A stretch of 64,000 nt of DNA from an uncultured Amylibacter sp. (GCA_959347425.1 OY365741.1:744001-808000); one strand, 5' to 3'; shown: positions 44,677 to 54,867, numbered from the stretch's first letter. Made by a program: numbers and translations. The notes: a model not told the origin generated them from the sequence alone.

Positions 44677-44860
44677 AAACGACAAGCTAACCTCCCAGCA
44701 CATTAGTGCTGGGAGTCCGGTAAGCCCCAAGAGTGGGTGCGACGTATTCCTGCAAGCAGTATTATATTCCATCGCCCTCCCAACCCAATGGGAGAATTAC
44801 TTTGAACACCATTCTCGGTGTGTCTCTTAAAGGTTACCGGCCCTTATCGACACCACCACA
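44677..44860 (-). ncRNA. Compact structured RNA resembling HEARO/omega RNA, no IscB ORF beside it
   Basis: On the minus strand the region starts near GTCGATAAGGG and holds: CCGGTAA (44844-44838) pairing at long range with TTACCGG (44721-44715); hairpins ACACC/GGTGT and CTCCCA/TGGGAG; the string GTCGCACCCACTCTTGGGG; and a perfect 10-bp stem CTCCCAGCAC/GTGCTGGGAG near the 3' end, then TTAGC. The pieces and their order resemble what I recall of HEARO RNAs, the guide RNAs of IscB nucleases. In those, an HNH nuclease ORF follows; here the Cys-repeat lipoprotein gene starts 20 bp later. Structure is seen; family identity is inferred. A cis-acting leader of the lipoprotein gene is the alternative. 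Confidence 0.5.
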
Positions 44861-44988
44861 ATAACCCAATTATATTTTGATTGCAAGTGGTAAAAAAAAC
44901 TAATAACTATTTACAATCCCGCAAAAATCCATCAAATACACACTAACCCATATCTCTAACCTCCACACCCTATAACCCCCCTATTAAA
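44861..44988. promoter_or_regulatory. Region between the structured RNA and leuS
   Basis: Holds a short AACTAATAACTATTTACAATCCC stretch that echoes the sequence before xsc (ACTATTTACAATTCCC), and on the minus strand ATATAAT-like AT-rich sequence that could promote the structured RNA. No clear -35 for leuS. Confidence 0.4.
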
Positions 44989-47577
44989 ATGTCCCGATAC
45001 AACGCAAAAATCAGCGAACCCAAATGGCAAGCCCAGTGGGAAACCGACCAAGTCTTCCAAACTACCCCTGATTCCACTCGCGAAAAATACTATATATTAG
45101 AGATGTTTCCCTATCCCTCTGGGCGCATCCATGTCGGGCATGTGCGCAATTATACCATGGGCGATGTCGTTGCCCGATATAAAACCGCGCAGGGGTTTAA
45201 TGTCCTGCACCCGATGGGCTGGGATGCCTTCGGCATGCCCGCCGAAAACGCCGCCCGTGATAAAAATATCCACCCCGCCGACTGGACTCATCAAAACATA
45301 AACGATATGCGCAACCAGTTAAAACCGATTGGGCTGTCGTTTGATTGGTCGCGTGAATTCGCCACTTGCGACCCCACTTATTACGTCCATCAGCAGGCTC
45401 TGTTCATTGATATGATGCAGGCAGGGCTGGTTTATCGCAAAAAGGCAGTGGTCAACTGGGATCCCGTTGATAAAACCGTTTTGGCGAACGAGCAGGTGGA
45501 AAACGGTCGCGGTTGGCGGTCTGGCGCGATTGTGGAGCGGCGCGAGCTGGAACAATGGTTTTTCAAAATCACCGATTTTGCCGAGGATTTACTGGATAGC
45601 CTTGATGATTTGAAACACTGGCCAGAAAACGTCCGTTTAATGCAGAGCAATTGGATAGGCAAAAGCCAAGGCTTGCAATTCCGCTTTACCACGCAAAACG
45701 CGCCCACGGGGTTTGACGAGTTGGAGGTTTATACCACCCGCCCAGATACTCTGTTCGGGGCGAGCTTTGGGGCGATTTCCCCCGACCATCCTTTGGCGCG
45801 AGCGTTAGAAACGCAAAACCCTGATTTGGCACGGTTCAACGCGGAATGTCGCCAGACCAGCACGGCGCAAGAGGATTTGGAAAAGGCGGATAAAAAGGGC
45901 TTTGATACGGGTATTAAACTGCTCCATCCGTTTATTGAAAACGCTGTTTTGCCGCTTTATGTCGCCAATTTTGTTCTAATGGAGTATGGCACGGGGGCTA
46001 TTTTTGGTTGCCCCGCCCACGACCAACGCGATTTGGATTTTGCGCGGGCGTATGATTTGCCAGTTTTGCCGGTTATTTGCCCCAGCGATGCTAACCCCGC
46101 CGAATTTACCATTAACGATACCGCCTATACCGCCACGGGCAGTCTTATCAATTCGGATTTTCTGAACGGATTAACGATAAACGCGGCGAAAACCGAAGTG
46201 ATAAAACGGATTAGCGATGCGGGGATGGGCGAAGCCCAGATAAACTATCGCCTGCGTGATTGGGGGATTTCGCGTCAACGCTATTGGGGCTGTCCTATTC
46301 CAGCCGTCCATTGCGATGCTTGCGGTATTGTTGCCGAAAAAAAGGAAAACCTGCCCGTTGTTCTGCCAAAGGATGTCAGTTTTGAATCCGCGGGCAATCC
46401 GCTTGATCACCACACCGCGTGGAAAACCTGCACCTGTCCGCAATGTGGCGGGGTTGCGTTGCGCACGACCGATACGATGGATACTTTTGTGGATTCTTCT
46501 TGGTATTATACCCGTTTCACCGCGCCCCATGCCGATACACCAACGGATGCCGAGGCTGTCAACTATTGGATGAATGTCGATCAATATATCGGCGGGATTG
46601 AACACGCGATTTTGCATTTGTTATATTCGCGGTTTTTCGCCCGTGCGATGGTGGCGAGTGGGTCTATGCCCGAATCGGCGAAAGAGCCGTTTAACGCGCT
46701 TTTCACCCAAGGGATGATTTGTCATGAGACTTATAGAACAGCCGATGGCAACTGGATAACTCCCGATGAAGTGCGTAAGGGTGCGGATGGCTATGAAACC
46801 CATGATGGGTCGCCCGTTACGGTTGGTGGCTCGGTTAAAATGTCCAAATCCAAAAAGAATGTGATTGACCCTGATGATATTATTGACCAATACGGCGCGG
46901 ATACGGCGCGGTGGTTTGTGATGTCGGATTCCCCGCCAGAACGCGATTTGCAATGGTCTAACGCGGGGGTGGAGGGTGCGTGGAAACACCTGCAAAGGGT
47001 GTGGCGGATTGCCGTGGAAATTGATGAGATGGCGGATGGAGAAAAACTTGTCAAAAGCTCGTGGAACCCGAGTGATTCGGGGATAGTCTCGAGTGAATCG
47101 ATGATCGAAGAACTTGGTCGCAATTCGTGGATCGCGATTGATTCGGTGACCAAAGGGATAGAGGGATTTAGCTTTAATAAATCAATTGCTGCCCTTTATA
47201 CTTTCACCAATGTATTGGCAAAATCAACCGCGCCCAAAGCCAACCGCCGTAAGGCTATGCTGGATTTGGCTGTTTTGATGAATCCTTTCACCCCGCATTT
47301 GGCAGAGGAAATTTGGGAAAAGCTTGGGGGAGAGGGTTTGATTGCAAGGGCAAAATGGCCAACGATATACCCCGAGTTCTTTTATGATGCAGATGTTGGT
47401 ATCGCCGTTCAAGTTAATGGCAAACGCCGCGCCCAGATATCTGTTTCCCCCGAGATGAACGAGGCAGAGGTGAAAGAGCGGGCTTTGGCACAAGAGGGTG
47501 TAATTCGCGCGATAGACGGCAAGCCGATAAAAAGAGTCATCGTAGTCATGAAGCGGGTTGTGAATGTCGTGGTCTAA
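44989..47577 (+). CDS. leuS: Leucyl-tRNA synthetase
   Basis: Charges tRNA-Leu and edits mischarged products. 862 residues, normal length. HIGH-type motif [16 protein letters not shown], the CP1 editing domain with [12 protein letters not shown], zinc-like CDACG and CPQCG knuckles, and [17 protein letters not shown]. First gene of leuS-lptE-holA; it overlaps lptE by 14 bp. Confidence 0.97.
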   Translation: MSRYNAKISEPKWQAQWETDQVFQTTPDSTREKYYILEMFPYPSGRIHVGHVRNYTMGDVVARYKTAQGFNVLHPMGWDAFGMPAENAARDKNIHPADWTHQNINDMRNQLKPIGLSFDWSREFATCDPTYYVHQQALFIDMMQAGLVYRKKAVVNWDPVDKTVLANEQVENGRGWRSGAIVERRELEQWFFKITDFAEDLLDSLDDLKHWPENVRLMQSNWIGKSQGLQFRFTTQNAPTGFDELEVYTTRPDTLFGASFGAISPDHPLARALETQNPDLARFNAECRQTSTAQEDLEKADKKGFDTGIKLLHPFIENAVLPLYVANFVLMEYGTGAIFGCPAHDQRDLDFARAYDLPVLPVICPSDANPAEFTINDTAYTATGSLINSDFLNGLTINAAKTEVIKRISDAGMGEAQINYRLRDWGISRQRYWGCPIPAVHCDACGIVAEKKENLPVVLPKDVSFESAGNPLDHHTAWKTCTCPQCGGVALRTTDTMDTFVDSSWYYTRFTAPHADTPTDAEAVNYWMNVDQYIGGIEHAILHLLYSRFFARAMVASGSMPESAKEPFNALFTQGMICHETYRTADGNWITPDEVRKGADGYETHDGSPVTVGGSVKMSKSKKNVIDPDDIIDQYGADTARWFVMSDSPPERDLQWSNAGVEGAWKHLQRVWRIAVEIDEMADGEKLVKSSWNPSDSGIVSSESMIEELGRNSWIAIDSVTKGIEGFSFNKSIAALYTFTNVLAKSTAPKANRRKAMLDLAVLMNPFTPHLAEEIWEKLGGEGLIARAKWPTIYPEFFYDADVGIAVQVNGKRRAQISVSPEMNEAEVKERALAQEGVIRAIDGKPIKRVIVVMKRVVNVVV

Positions 47578-48067
47578 TCCTTTTAATCTGCGGTTTTTAA
47601 TCGGCTTTGCCCTGATGCTATCGCTGGTCGCCTGCGGATTTCAACCGCTTTACAAACAGGATTCGCAAGCACGGGATTTACACGGGCAAATCCAAATCCC
47701 CGAACGCAACAACCGCAATGATTTTGAATTCCGCGAATCGTTGTTATTACGGCTTGGGCAACAGGAATCACCACAGTTTCAGATGAGTTACACCCTGCGA
47801 ATCACCGAAGAAAACCTCGTTGTCATTGGCAATATTGACACGGTTCGGTTTTTGCTAACTGGACACTTAACCTATCGTATTACCGATTTAACCACGGGCG
47901 CAACCTTATTCCGCGATAGCCAATCCAACACCGTATCATACAGCGCGACAGGGGCAACTTTCCCGACTCGCCGTGCCAAAGAATCGGCAAACACCCGTTT
48001 AATCGAAGGACTGGCAGAACAGGCCTACAGCCGATTAAGCATAACAGCACAGGATTGGTGGCAATGA
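47564..48067 (+). CDS. lptE: LPS-assembly lipoprotein LptE
   Basis: 167 residues; lipoprotein signal ([16 protein letters not shown], lipobox LVAC, then GFQPLYK). LptE plugs the LptD barrel and helps place LPS in the outer leaflet. The gene lies between leuS and holA as in other alphaproteobacteria and overlaps both. Confidence 0.9.
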   Translation: MSWSNPFNLRFLIGFALMLSLVACGFQPLYKQDSQARDLHGQIQIPERNNRNDFEFRESLLLRLGQQESPQFQMSYTLRITEENLVVIGNIDTVRFLLTGHLTYRITDLTTGATLFRDSQSNTVSYSATGATFPTRRAKESANTRLIEGLAEQAYSRLSITAQDWWQ

Positions 48068-49089
48068 AACTCAGCGGAGCAAGCGCGAAGAATTACCTAA
48101 AACAGCCCAATGATACCCACGCGGGTGTGATGCTGTATAGTATGGATAAGGCGCAGATTGATGTTTGGCAAAAACGGCTGATTATCGGGTTTATCGGTGA
48201 AAAGGGCGAATCCGATATGCGGTTATCGCGTTTGAGCATGGGCGACATTCGCTCTGACCCCAGCCAGATAGCCGATGAAATAAAGGCGCAGGGCTTCTTC
48301 CCCGGTCCCCGTGCGGTGTTAATAGAGGAGGCAACCGATTCCTTGGCAAAACCGTTGGAAAGTGCGATGGCCGATTGGCAAGCGGGCGATGCTCGTTTGA
48401 TTATCACGGCGGGTTGGCTGAATGCTCGGTCAAAACTGCGTCTATTGTGTGAAAAATCGCCCAATATCGCCACGATTCCGCTTTACGAAGACCCGCCCAG
48501 CCGCGATGATATTATCGCGACCTTAAAGCAAAACGGGCTTGATGGGATGGACGATGCGGCTATGACCAGTTTAATCGCGTTAAGCCAAGATATGGGGGTT
48601 GGGGATTTTAATCAGTTATTGCAGAAAATCGCTTTGTATAAGTATAAAGATGAGGTGCCGTTAAGCGATGCAGAGGTTGCCTTATGCGCCCCCAGCAGCG
48701 TGGATGCGGCGATTGATGATGTGATTTACCGCTTGGCAGAGGCCAGGTTTGGTGAGATTGCACCGATTTTACAACGATTGTTTGCCCAAGGCACCGCCCC
48801 CGTGGCGTTGTGTATTATGGCGAGCCGTCATTTTAAATTATTATACGCGATGCGTGCGTCTGATCGCGGGGCAGAGGCGGCGTTAAACGCGACTAAACCG
48901 CCGATTTTTGGACCGAGGCGGACGCGGTTGTTAAATCAGTTGCGCCGATGGACTCTGCCCGCGTTAGAGAGTGTGTTGCGGTTATTGGTGCAAACGGATT
49001 TGGCGTTGCGGTCGGGTGATCCTGTGCCTGATCATGCGGTGTTGGAACGGGCGTTTATTCGGATTGCGATGTTGTGTCCGAAACGGTAA
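48064..49089 (+). CDS. holA: DNA polymerase III subunit delta
   Basis: Clamp-loader subunit that opens the beta ring. 341 residues from ATG 48064, which forms ATGA with the lptE stop. Seen are MLYSMDKAQIDVWQKRL replacing the usual YGxExxLV start, FFPGPRAVLIEEATD, and the C-terminal MASRHFKLLYAMR. Alphaproteobacterial-type divergent HolA. Confidence 0.9.
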   Translation: MKLSGASAKNYLKQPNDTHAGVMLYSMDKAQIDVWQKRLIIGFIGEKGESDMRLSRLSMGDIRSDPSQIADEIKAQGFFPGPRAVLIEEATDSLAKPLESAMADWQAGDARLIITAGWLNARSKLRLLCEKSPNIATIPLYEDPPSRDDIIATLKQNGLDGMDDAAMTSLIALSQDMGVGDFNQLLQKIALYKYKDEVPLSDAEVALCAPSSVDAAIDDVIYRLAEARFGEIAPILQRLFAQGTAPVALCIMASRHFKLLYAMRASDRGAEAALNATKPPIFGPRRTRLLNQLRRWTLPALESVLRLLVQTDLALRSGDPVPDHAVLERAFIRIAMLCPKR

Positions 49090-49130
49090 TTTTTAGTTGT
49101 TAGTTGTTAGTTATTAGTTGTTAGTGGTTT
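49090..49130. repeat. Heptamer tract (TTAGTTG)n after holA
   Basis: Five TTAGTTG/TTAGTTA units, directly before a dispersed element copy. Confidence 0.7.
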
Positions 49131-49260
49131 TAGCCCTTCGGGTCTTCGTAATCGCTTGCGCGATACCGACCAGCGTGGTCTTTTGTGCGTAGCCCCTGCT
49201 CTGTGAGCAGGGACATGCCAAAAGCCCGATCTATGCTTGGCAAAGCCTAAGTAAATTAAC
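49131..49260 (+). repeat. Dispersed element, head-only copy
   Basis: AGCCCTTCGGGTCTTCG, ATCGCTTGCGCGAT, GACCAGCGTGGTC and a central hairpin (49179-49227, inner arms CCCTGCTC/GAGCAGGG), then GATCTATGCTTGGCAAA and TAAGTAAATTAACGA. The long tail of the full copies is absent. Confidence 0.8.
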
Positions 49261-49308
49261 GAGGAGTGATAAAAGAGGAAAGGTGAATAATTTTTTGCCA
49301 CTTCTTGA

Positions 49309-49348
49309 TTGGTCGGCATTGCGTAGCAATGACGAAGACCCGCAGGGC
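49309..49348 (-). repeat. Dispersed element, inverted head fragment
   Basis: Read on the minus strand: GCCCTGCGGGTCTTCGTC followed by an ATTGCTACGCAAT hairpin and GCCGACCAATC. It faces the copy at 49131, so the two make a loose inverted pair. Confidence 0.7.
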
Positions 49349-49846
49349 ATTCATAGTTAATCTAGAGCAAACTTATCGTCTAGGAAACGACCGCCCCAAA
49401 AGGGTGGTCGCGCGCACCCTCACCCCCACGGGTGCGCGTCAGCTTATCGGTTGTACTGGGTCAATAGTCTTTAAGAGTCTTCGGTGACGCAAATTCCTTA
49501 ATACCTAGCTAACAAGACGCACACCCTTCGGGTTCGCGCGACCCGTGCCAAACATAAACAATGGTTATTTTATTTAACAAATACTTGCCAAGTATAGCCA
49601 AAGGCTTTTGTGTATGGGCTTTTTCGCAAGAAAAAGCTCTATATGCACAAAAACCCCCAAAAAACCCCTTGACCTTCCCCTAAAAACCCCCTAAACGCCA
49701 AAACATCCACAAGAAGTTCAAAACTTCTGGTCCAAGGATCACCATCCGTCAGCGCGTTGCGCCCACGGGTGTCGTTATGCTTTGCCACCAAGTTTTGCGC
49801 AAAACGCCCCCAAAAGGCAAAACGCCAAAAAGAAAGGCAATAAGAT
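49349..49846. other. 500-bp hairpin-rich region upstream of ffh
   Basis: Contains GACCGCCCC/GGGTGGTC and GCGCACCC/GGGTGCGC hairpins (49397-49440), and another hairpin of the dispersed type at 49603-49655 (outer GGCTTTTGTGTAT with ATGCACAAAAACC, inner AGCTTTTTC-type arms). A TTGACC hexamer at about 49668 may be the ffh -35. Despite being next to ffh it lacks the GGAAG/AGCAG core of SRP RNA. No protein-like frame. Confidence 0.5.
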
Positions 49847-51373
49847 ATGTTTGATACTCTGTCCGAACGCCTTTCGGGTGTTTTTGATAAACTCACCAAA
49901 CACGCGGTTTTATCCCAAGACGATGTTGCGGCCGCCCTGCGCGAGGTACGCATAGCCTTGCTGGAGGCGGATGTCAGCCTGCCTATCGTGCGCGATTTCA
50001 TCCGCGCCGTTGGCGATAAAGCCAAAGGGCAAGCGGTCACCAAATCCGTCAGCCCTGCCCAACAGGTCGTTAAAATAGTCCATGACGAATTGGTGCATTT
50101 CCTTGCGGGTGATGATGCCAACGCGGGCGAGTTAAAAATAGACAACCCGCCAACGCCTATTTTAATGGTTGGATTGCAGGGGTCTGGTAAAACCACAACC
50201 ACTGCTAAACTGGCGAAATACCTGCTGGCACGGCATAAAAAGAAAATTCTGCTTGCCTCTTTGGATACAAACCGCCCTGCGGCTATGGAGCAGTTGGCGA
50301 TACTGGGTACGCAAGTCGGGGTGGATACCCTGGCAATAGTCGCGGGGCAAACCCCCGTGGAAATCGCCAAACGCGCCAAACAACAGGCGAAACTTGGCGG
50401 TTATGATGTTTATATTTTGGATACGGCGGGGCGGTTGCATATAGACTCCGCCCTGATGGACGAAGTCCAAGCTGTCCGCGATATCGCGAACCCGCGTGAA
50501 ACTCTGCTGGTGGTGGATGGATTGACTGGGCAGGACGCGGTCAATGTCGCCAAAGAATTTGATGAACGGCTTGATATCTCTGGCGTTATTCTAACGCGGA
50601 TGGATGGCGATGGGCGCGGTGGTGCGGCGTTATCCATGCGGGCGGTGACGGGCTGTGCGATTAAATTTGTCGGGCTTGGGGAAAAGCTGGACGCGCTGGA
50701 AACCTTTATGCCAGAACGGATAGCGGGGCGGATTTTGGGCATGGGCGATATCGTGTCCTTGGTGGAAAAGGCGCAAGAAACGATAGAGGTTGAACAGGCC
50801 AAACGTATGGAAAAACGGTTCAAAAAGGGCTTGTTTAACATGAACGATATGAAAATGCAGTTGGAACAGATGATTAACATGGGCGGGCTTGGCGGAGTCA
50901 TGGGTATGATGGGCGGGATGAAGAAAATCTCGCAACAAATTGAAAAACAAGGGATTAACGACCAGACTCTAAAACACCAAATCGCCTTAATTCAATCAAT
51001 GACAAAGGCGGAACGTGCCAATCCCAAAATCATGCAGGCTAGCCGTAAAAAGCGCGTGGCAAAGGGTGCGGGGTTAAGCGTACCACAGCTAAACCAGTTG
51101 TTAAAAATGCAACGGCAAATGGGCGATATGATGAAAAAACTGGGCAAAGGCGGGATGATGAAACAAGCGATGAGCATGATGATGGGTAAAGGTGGCAATC
51201 CTATGGGGGCGGGCGCGCCCGATGCGGGGGCCTTGGCAGAGGCCAGCAAACACATGCAACGGATAGATGAGATGCCTGATAGTTTGCCCAATAATTTACC
51301 CAGTGGTCTGTCTGGATTTGGTGGCGGGGTGCAATTACCCCCAGGTCTGTCTGGTTTTGGTAAGAAACGATGA
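49847..51373 (+). CDS. ffh: Signal recognition particle protein Ffh
   Basis: GTPase that targets nascent membrane proteins. 508 residues: N domain, G domain with GLQGSGKTTTTAKLA, DTAGRLHIDS and TRMDGDGRGGAALS, then a methionine-rich M domain (MNDMKMQLEQMINMGGLGGVMGMMGGM) that binds SRP RNA and signal peptides. First gene of a long translation operon; its stop overlaps the next start (ATGA). Confidence 0.97.
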   Translation: MFDTLSERLSGVFDKLTKHAVLSQDDVAAALREVRIALLEADVSLPIVRDFIRAVGDKAKGQAVTKSVSPAQQVVKIVHDELVHFLAGDDANAGELKIDNPPTPILMVGLQGSGKTTTTAKLAKYLLARHKKKILLASLDTNRPAAMEQLAILGTQVGVDTLAIVAGQTPVEIAKRAKQQAKLGGYDVYILDTAGRLHIDSALMDEVQAVRDIANPRETLLVVDGLTGQDAVNVAKEFDERLDISGVILTRMDGDGRGGAALSMRAVTGCAIKFVGLGEKLDALETFMPERIAGRILGMGDIVSLVEKAQETIEVEQAKRMEKRFKKGLFNMNDMKMQLEQMINMGGLGGVMGMMGGMKKISQQIEKQGINDQTLKHQIALIQSMTKAERANPKIMQASRKKRVAKGAGLSVPQLNQLLKMQRQMGDMMKKLGKGGMMKQAMSMMMGKGGNPMGAGAPDAGALAEASKHMQRIDEMPDSLPNNLPSGLSGFGGGVQLPPGLSGFGKKR

Positions 51374-51897
51374 ATAGCATGACGCACTCTTTTGACACTC
51401 TAACCTTACAAACCGAACGGCTGGTTTTACGCCCACCTGTTGGCGCGGATTACACTGCCTATGCTGCCTCATCCCTGCGTGATCGCCCGCCAAGGGGACT
51501 GTCGCCAAACCACGGATTCCGCGATTTTGCCACGAATCTGGGACATTGGCAAATCCGTGGTTATGGACTGTGGGCAATTTGCGAGCGGGGATGCGATACG
51601 GCTATTGGCTTGGCTGGTCCGTTTTACATGCCCGCTTGGGATGAACGCGAAATCGGCTGGCATGTTTTTGAGGGGTTTGAGGGCAAATCAATCGCCTATG
51701 AAGCCGTGCAGGCAGTGCGTTTGGATACCTATCAACGGCTCGGTTGGGATGGTGCGGTCAGCTATATCGCGCCCGAAAACACCCGTTCCATTAAACTGGC
51801 AGAACGGCTCGGCGCGTTCCATGATAAAAAGACAACCGCCAGCCACGACCCCGATTGCCTTGTCTATCGCCACCCAACCCTAAAGGAGCTCTCATGA
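51370..51897 (+). CDS. GNAT-family N-acetyltransferase (RimJ/RimL type)
   Basis: 175 residues. LQTERLVLRPP opens the fold; EIGWHVFEGFEGKSIAYEA carries the acetyl-CoA loop region and VSYIAPENTRSIKLAERLGA the conserved end. The substrate is unknown; homologues occupy this same place between ffh and chorismate mutase in Rhodobacterales. Overlaps both neighbours by four bases. Confidence 0.85.
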   Translation: MNSMTHSFDTLTLQTERLVLRPPVGADYTAYAASSLRDRPPRGLSPNHGFRDFATNLGHWQIRGYGLWAICERGCDTAIGLAGPFYMPAWDEREIGWHVFEGFEGKSIAYEAVQAVRLDTYQRLGWDGAVSYIAPENTRSIKLAERLGAFHDKKTTASHDPDCLVYRHPTLKELS

Positions 51898-52202
51898 CAC
51901 CTAAAAAAGACCCTATTCCCCAAATCAAACAGCACCGCGATATTATTGATCGCCTTGATGCTGTGCTGATTTACACCCTTGCAGAGCGGTTTAATCAAAC
52001 TGCCGCCGTTGGCAAGATCAAGGGTGATTACGATTTACCAACCTCGTCGCTTGATCGCGAGGCTGAACAGATGGTACGTTTTGAGCGCATAGCGCTTGAG
52101 GCGGGCTTAGACCCCGACTTCGCTAAGAAATTTCTTAATTTCATGATTGGCGAAGTCATTAAAAAACATGAACTGTATAAAAACAAAGCCAACAAGGAGT
52201 AA
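51894..52202 (+). CDS. Chorismate mutase, AroQ class
   Basis: 102 residues, all-helical. Converts chorismate to prephenate. Active-site Arg/Lys/Glu set is carried by HRDIIDRLDAVLIYTLAERF, AVGKIKGDY and DREAEQMVRFER. ATG overlaps the GNAT stop; the frame opens at 51855 without support. Ends six bases before rpsP. Confidence 0.88.
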   Translation: MTPKKDPIPQIKQHRDIIDRLDAVLIYTLAERFNQTAAVGKIKGDYDLPTSSLDREAEQMVRFERIALEAGLDPDFAKKFLNFMIGEVIKKHELYKNKANKE

Positions 52203-52208
52203 ATATCA

Positions 52209-52940
52209 ATGGCAATGAAAATCAGACTGGCCCGCGGTGGGTCCAAAAAACGTCCGTTTTATCGCGTCGTCGCAGCAGACAGCAGGATGCCGCGCGATGG
52301 GCGTTATATCGAAAAGCTGGGGACATATAACCCGCTTTTGCCCAAAGATGATGAGGCGCGGATTAATCTGGATATTGAGCGTATCAAGCATTGGTTGTCC
52401 GTGGGTGCTATACCGACAGACAGGGTGCGGCGGTTTTTGGAAACGGCCGAGGTTATGGAAAAAACCGTGCGCAATAATCCGAAAAAAGCCTTGATTGGCA
52501 AAAAGGCAGAAGCGCGGATAGCGGAAAAAGCCGAAGCTGAGAAGGTGGCAAAGGAAGAGGCAGCAAAGCCGAAACCCGCGCCAGAGCCAGTAGCCGAACC
52601 CGTGGTTGAAGAACCAGTGGCAGAAGCTCCAGCAGAGGCGCCCGCCGAAGCACCAGCAGAGGCAGAGGCACCAGCCGAAACCCCTGCCGAAGCTGAAGCA
52701 CCTGCTGAAGAAGCTAAAGCAGAGGAAACTCCCGCCGAAGCACCAGCCGAAGAAGCCAAAGCAGAGGAAACTCCCGCCGAAGCCGAAGCACCTGCTGAAG
52801 AGGCTAAAGCAGAGGAAACTCCTGCCGAAGCCGAAGCTCCAGCAGAAGAAGCCAAAGCAGAGGAAACCCCTGCTGAAGCCGAAGCACCTGCTGAAGAAGC
52901 ACCCGCAGAGGAAGCCCCAAAAGAAGAGGTGAAATCATAA
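52209..52940 (+). CDS. rpsP: Ribosomal protein bS16 with long Ala/Glu/Pro repeat extension
   Basis: The first 85 residues or so are a normal bS16 ([56 protein letters not shown]). The protein is 243 residues because of a C-terminal tail of about 130, acidic and low-complexity, in which [10 protein letters not shown] recurs four times with near-identical DNA. Alphaproteobacterial bS16 often has a shorter acidic tail; this one is unusually long. Tail length may vary between strains by slippage. Confidence 0.95.
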   Translation: MAMKIRLARGGSKKRPFYRVVAADSRMPRDGRYIEKLGTYNPLLPKDDEARINLDIERIKHWLSVGAIPTDRVRRFLETAEVMEKTVRNNPKKALIGKKAEARIAEKAEAEKVAKEEAAKPKPAPEPVAEPVVEEPVAEAPAEAPAEAPAEAEAPAETPAEAEAPAEEAKAEETPAEAPAEEAKAEETPAEAEAPAEEAKAEETPAEAEAPAEEAKAEETPAEAEAPAEEAPAEEAPKEEVKS

Positions 52941-52947
52941 CCATGCG

Positions 52948-53463
52948 ATGGACTCGGTGACTTCCCCCGTTTGCCTTGGCGTCATTCTTGGCGCGTTTGG
53001 CGTGCATGGCGAAGTGCGCGTGAAGAGCTTTTGCCAGATTCCCGAAAATATCACCGCCTATGGCGATGTGTTTTCGGAGTCGGGGCAGAAATTCCACCTG
53101 CACAGCCTCCGCACGATAAAGGACGGGATTGCCGTGCGTATAGACGGTGTGCAATCACGCGAAGACGCGATTGCCCTTAAAAATACGCAACTTTTCGCGA
53201 ATCGAGGCGACCTGCCAGACCTTGAATCGGATGATTTTTATCATTCCGATTTGATTGGTCTGGCGGTTGTTGGGCAGGATAACACGGCTTTGGGGCATAT
53301 CATTGCTGTGCATAACTATGGCGCGGGCGATATTTTGGAGGTTCAACCCCAAACCGCAACAAAAGAAAATAGCGTTTTGTTGCCGTTTAGCCACGCCGTT
53401 GTGCTGCTCGTTGATATCGCCAAAGGGCAGATTGTTATTGATACACCAGATGGGCTTTTTTAG
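52948..53463 (+). CDS. rimM: Ribosome maturation factor RimM
   Basis: Assists 30S head maturation by binding uS19. 171 residues: VCLGVILGAFGVHGEVRVKSF N-terminal barrel, then the PRC-barrel with DLIGLAVVGQDN and DILEVQPQ, VLLPFSHAVV and IVIDTPDGL. Between rpsP and trmD as usual. Confidence 0.94.
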   Translation: MDSVTSPVCLGVILGAFGVHGEVRVKSFCQIPENITAYGDVFSESGQKFHLHSLRTIKDGIAVRIDGVQSREDAIALKNTQLFANRGDLPDLESDDFYHSDLIGLAVVGQDNTALGHIIAVHNYGAGDILEVQPQTATKENSVLLPFSHAVVLLVDIAKGQIVIDTPDGLF

Positions 53464-53484
53464 GCTTTTTAGGATTGTAGGAAA

Positions 53485-54243
53485 ATGGAAACGCAAAATA
53501 CTCCACAAGAACCTGCCCCTTGGACAGCACGGGTTATCACCCTGTTTCCAGAGGCTTTTCCAGGCGCGTTGGATTTATCGCTCAGCGGTAAAGCCCTTAA
53601 AAACAACCTATGGCGATTGGAAACCATCGCCTTGCGCGATTACGGTATCGGCAAACACCGCGATGTTGACGCACCCCCTGCGGGCGGTGGCGCGGGGCTG
53701 GTGATGCGCGCCGATGTTTTGGGACCCGCCCTAGACCACGCCGCGATAAACACCCCGACCGACCGCGCCAAATGGCCGATTGTTTATTTATCCCCACGCG
53801 GTAAACGTTTCACCCAAACGGATGCCCAGCGATTCAGCCAAACCGAGGGTATCACGCTTTTATGCGGCCGATTCGAAGGAATTGATGAAAGAATCATCCA
53901 AGAATATGCGATTGAAGAGGTTTCTATCGGAGATTTTATCCTTTTTGGCGGAGAAATAGCCGCTCAGGTCTTGATTGATGCGACGATAAGGCTTATACCG
54001 CGCATTATTGGAAATGAAGAATCGATAAAAGAGGAGTCGTTTTCCTCTGGACTTTTGGAATATCCTCACTATACAAGACCTTTTGATTGGAAGGGTCGCG
54101 AAATACCGGAGGTTTTGCTTTCAGGTCATCACGGGCGGGTTCGTCAGTGGCGGGATGAGCAAGCCAAAACCTTGACACACCGCAGGCGGCCAGACCTCTG
54201 GCAGCTGTACCAAATGAATAAAAACAAAGTCCCTGATGAATAG
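53485..54243 (+). CDS. trmD: tRNA (guanine(37)-N1)-methyltransferase
   Basis: 252 residues. SPOUT knot residues in [24 protein letters not shown] and [12 protein letters not shown]-terminal [14 protein letters not shown] [20 protein letters not shown] and HRRRPDL. Guards reading frame by methylating G37. Overlap with the open upstream frame of rplS. Confidence 0.95.
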   Translation: METQNTPQEPAPWTARVITLFPEAFPGALDLSLSGKALKNNLWRLETIALRDYGIGKHRDVDAPPAGGGAGLVMRADVLGPALDHAAINTPTDRAKWPIVYLSPRGKRFTQTDAQRFSQTEGITLLCGRFEGIDERIIQEYAIEEVSIGDFILFGGEIAAQVLIDATIRLIPRIIGNEESIKEESFSSGLLEYPHYTRPFDWKGREIPEVLLSGHHGRVRQWRDEQAKTLTHRRRPDLWQLYQMNKNKVPDE

Positions 54244-54259
54244 GGCAAAGGAAAAAACG

Positions 54260-54640
54260 ATGAATATGATAGAACAGCTTAACGCTGAACACCTAACCGA
54301 ACTGGGGCATGCTATCCCCGATTTCAAATCGGGCGATACGATTCGCATCGGCTATAAGGTTATTGAGGGAACGCGCAGTCGTGTGCAGAACTATGAAGGC
54401 GTGTGTATCGCGCGGCAAGGCGGGGGGTCTGTCAAAGCCTCTTTCACCGTGCGTAAGATCTCGTTTGGCGAGGGTGTGGAACGGGTTTTCCCCCTGCACT
54501 CCACCAGTATTGATTCGATTACCGTTCTGCGCCGTGGGCGTGTTCGGCGGGCGAAATTGTATTATCTGCGCGAACGGCGTGGTAAATCAGCGCGGATTGC
54601 AGAGCAAACGAACTACCGCGCTCCAAAAGACAAAGGATAA
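54260..54640 (+). CDS. rplS: Ribosomal protein bL19
   Basis: 126 residues. [52 protein letters not shown] and [18 protein letters not shown] are diagnostic. The ATG at 54260 has AAAGG 8 bases upstream and is preferred to that at 54236, which lies inside trmD. Confidence 0.96.
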   Translation: MNMIEQLNAEHLTELGHAIPDFKSGDTIRIGYKVIEGTRSRVQNYEGVCIARQGGGSVKASFTVRKISFGEGVERVFPLHSTSIDSITVLRRGRVRRAKLYYLRERRGKSARIAEQTNYRAPKDKG

Positions 54641-54645
54641 AAGAA

Positions 54646-54867
54646 ATGAAAAAAGAGATTCACCCAGATTATCACACGATTACCGTTAAAATGATTGACG
54701 GGACGACTTATCAAACGCGTTCTACCTATGGGGCAGAGGGCGATACTTTGACCTTGGATGTTGATCCAACCGTGCATCCAGCGTGGACTGGTGGGAATCA
54801 GCATTTGCTGGATTCCGATGGACGGGTTTCCAAGTTTAAGAAGAAGTATGAAGGCTTGGGGTTTTAG
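54646..54867 (+). CDS. rpmE: Ribosomal protein bL31, zinc-free type
   Basis: 73 residues: [33 protein letters not shown] and [15 protein letters not shown]. The Cys residues of the zinc-binding form are absent. Last gene of the operon before a TTAGTGA/TTAGCGA heptamer tract (54868-54898). Confidence 0.93.
   Translation: MKKEIHPDYHTITVKMIDGTTYQTRSTYGAEGDTLTLDVDPTVHPAWTGGNQHLLDSDGRVSKFKKKYEGLGF

Noticed and set aside
49349..49846. SRP RNA gene next to ffh
   Set aside because: The conserved GGAAG and AGCAG loop sequences were not found.
52304..52855. 183-codon ORF antisense to rpsP
   Set aside because: Ser/Ala repeats are the reverse translation of the bS16 tail; rpsP is certain.
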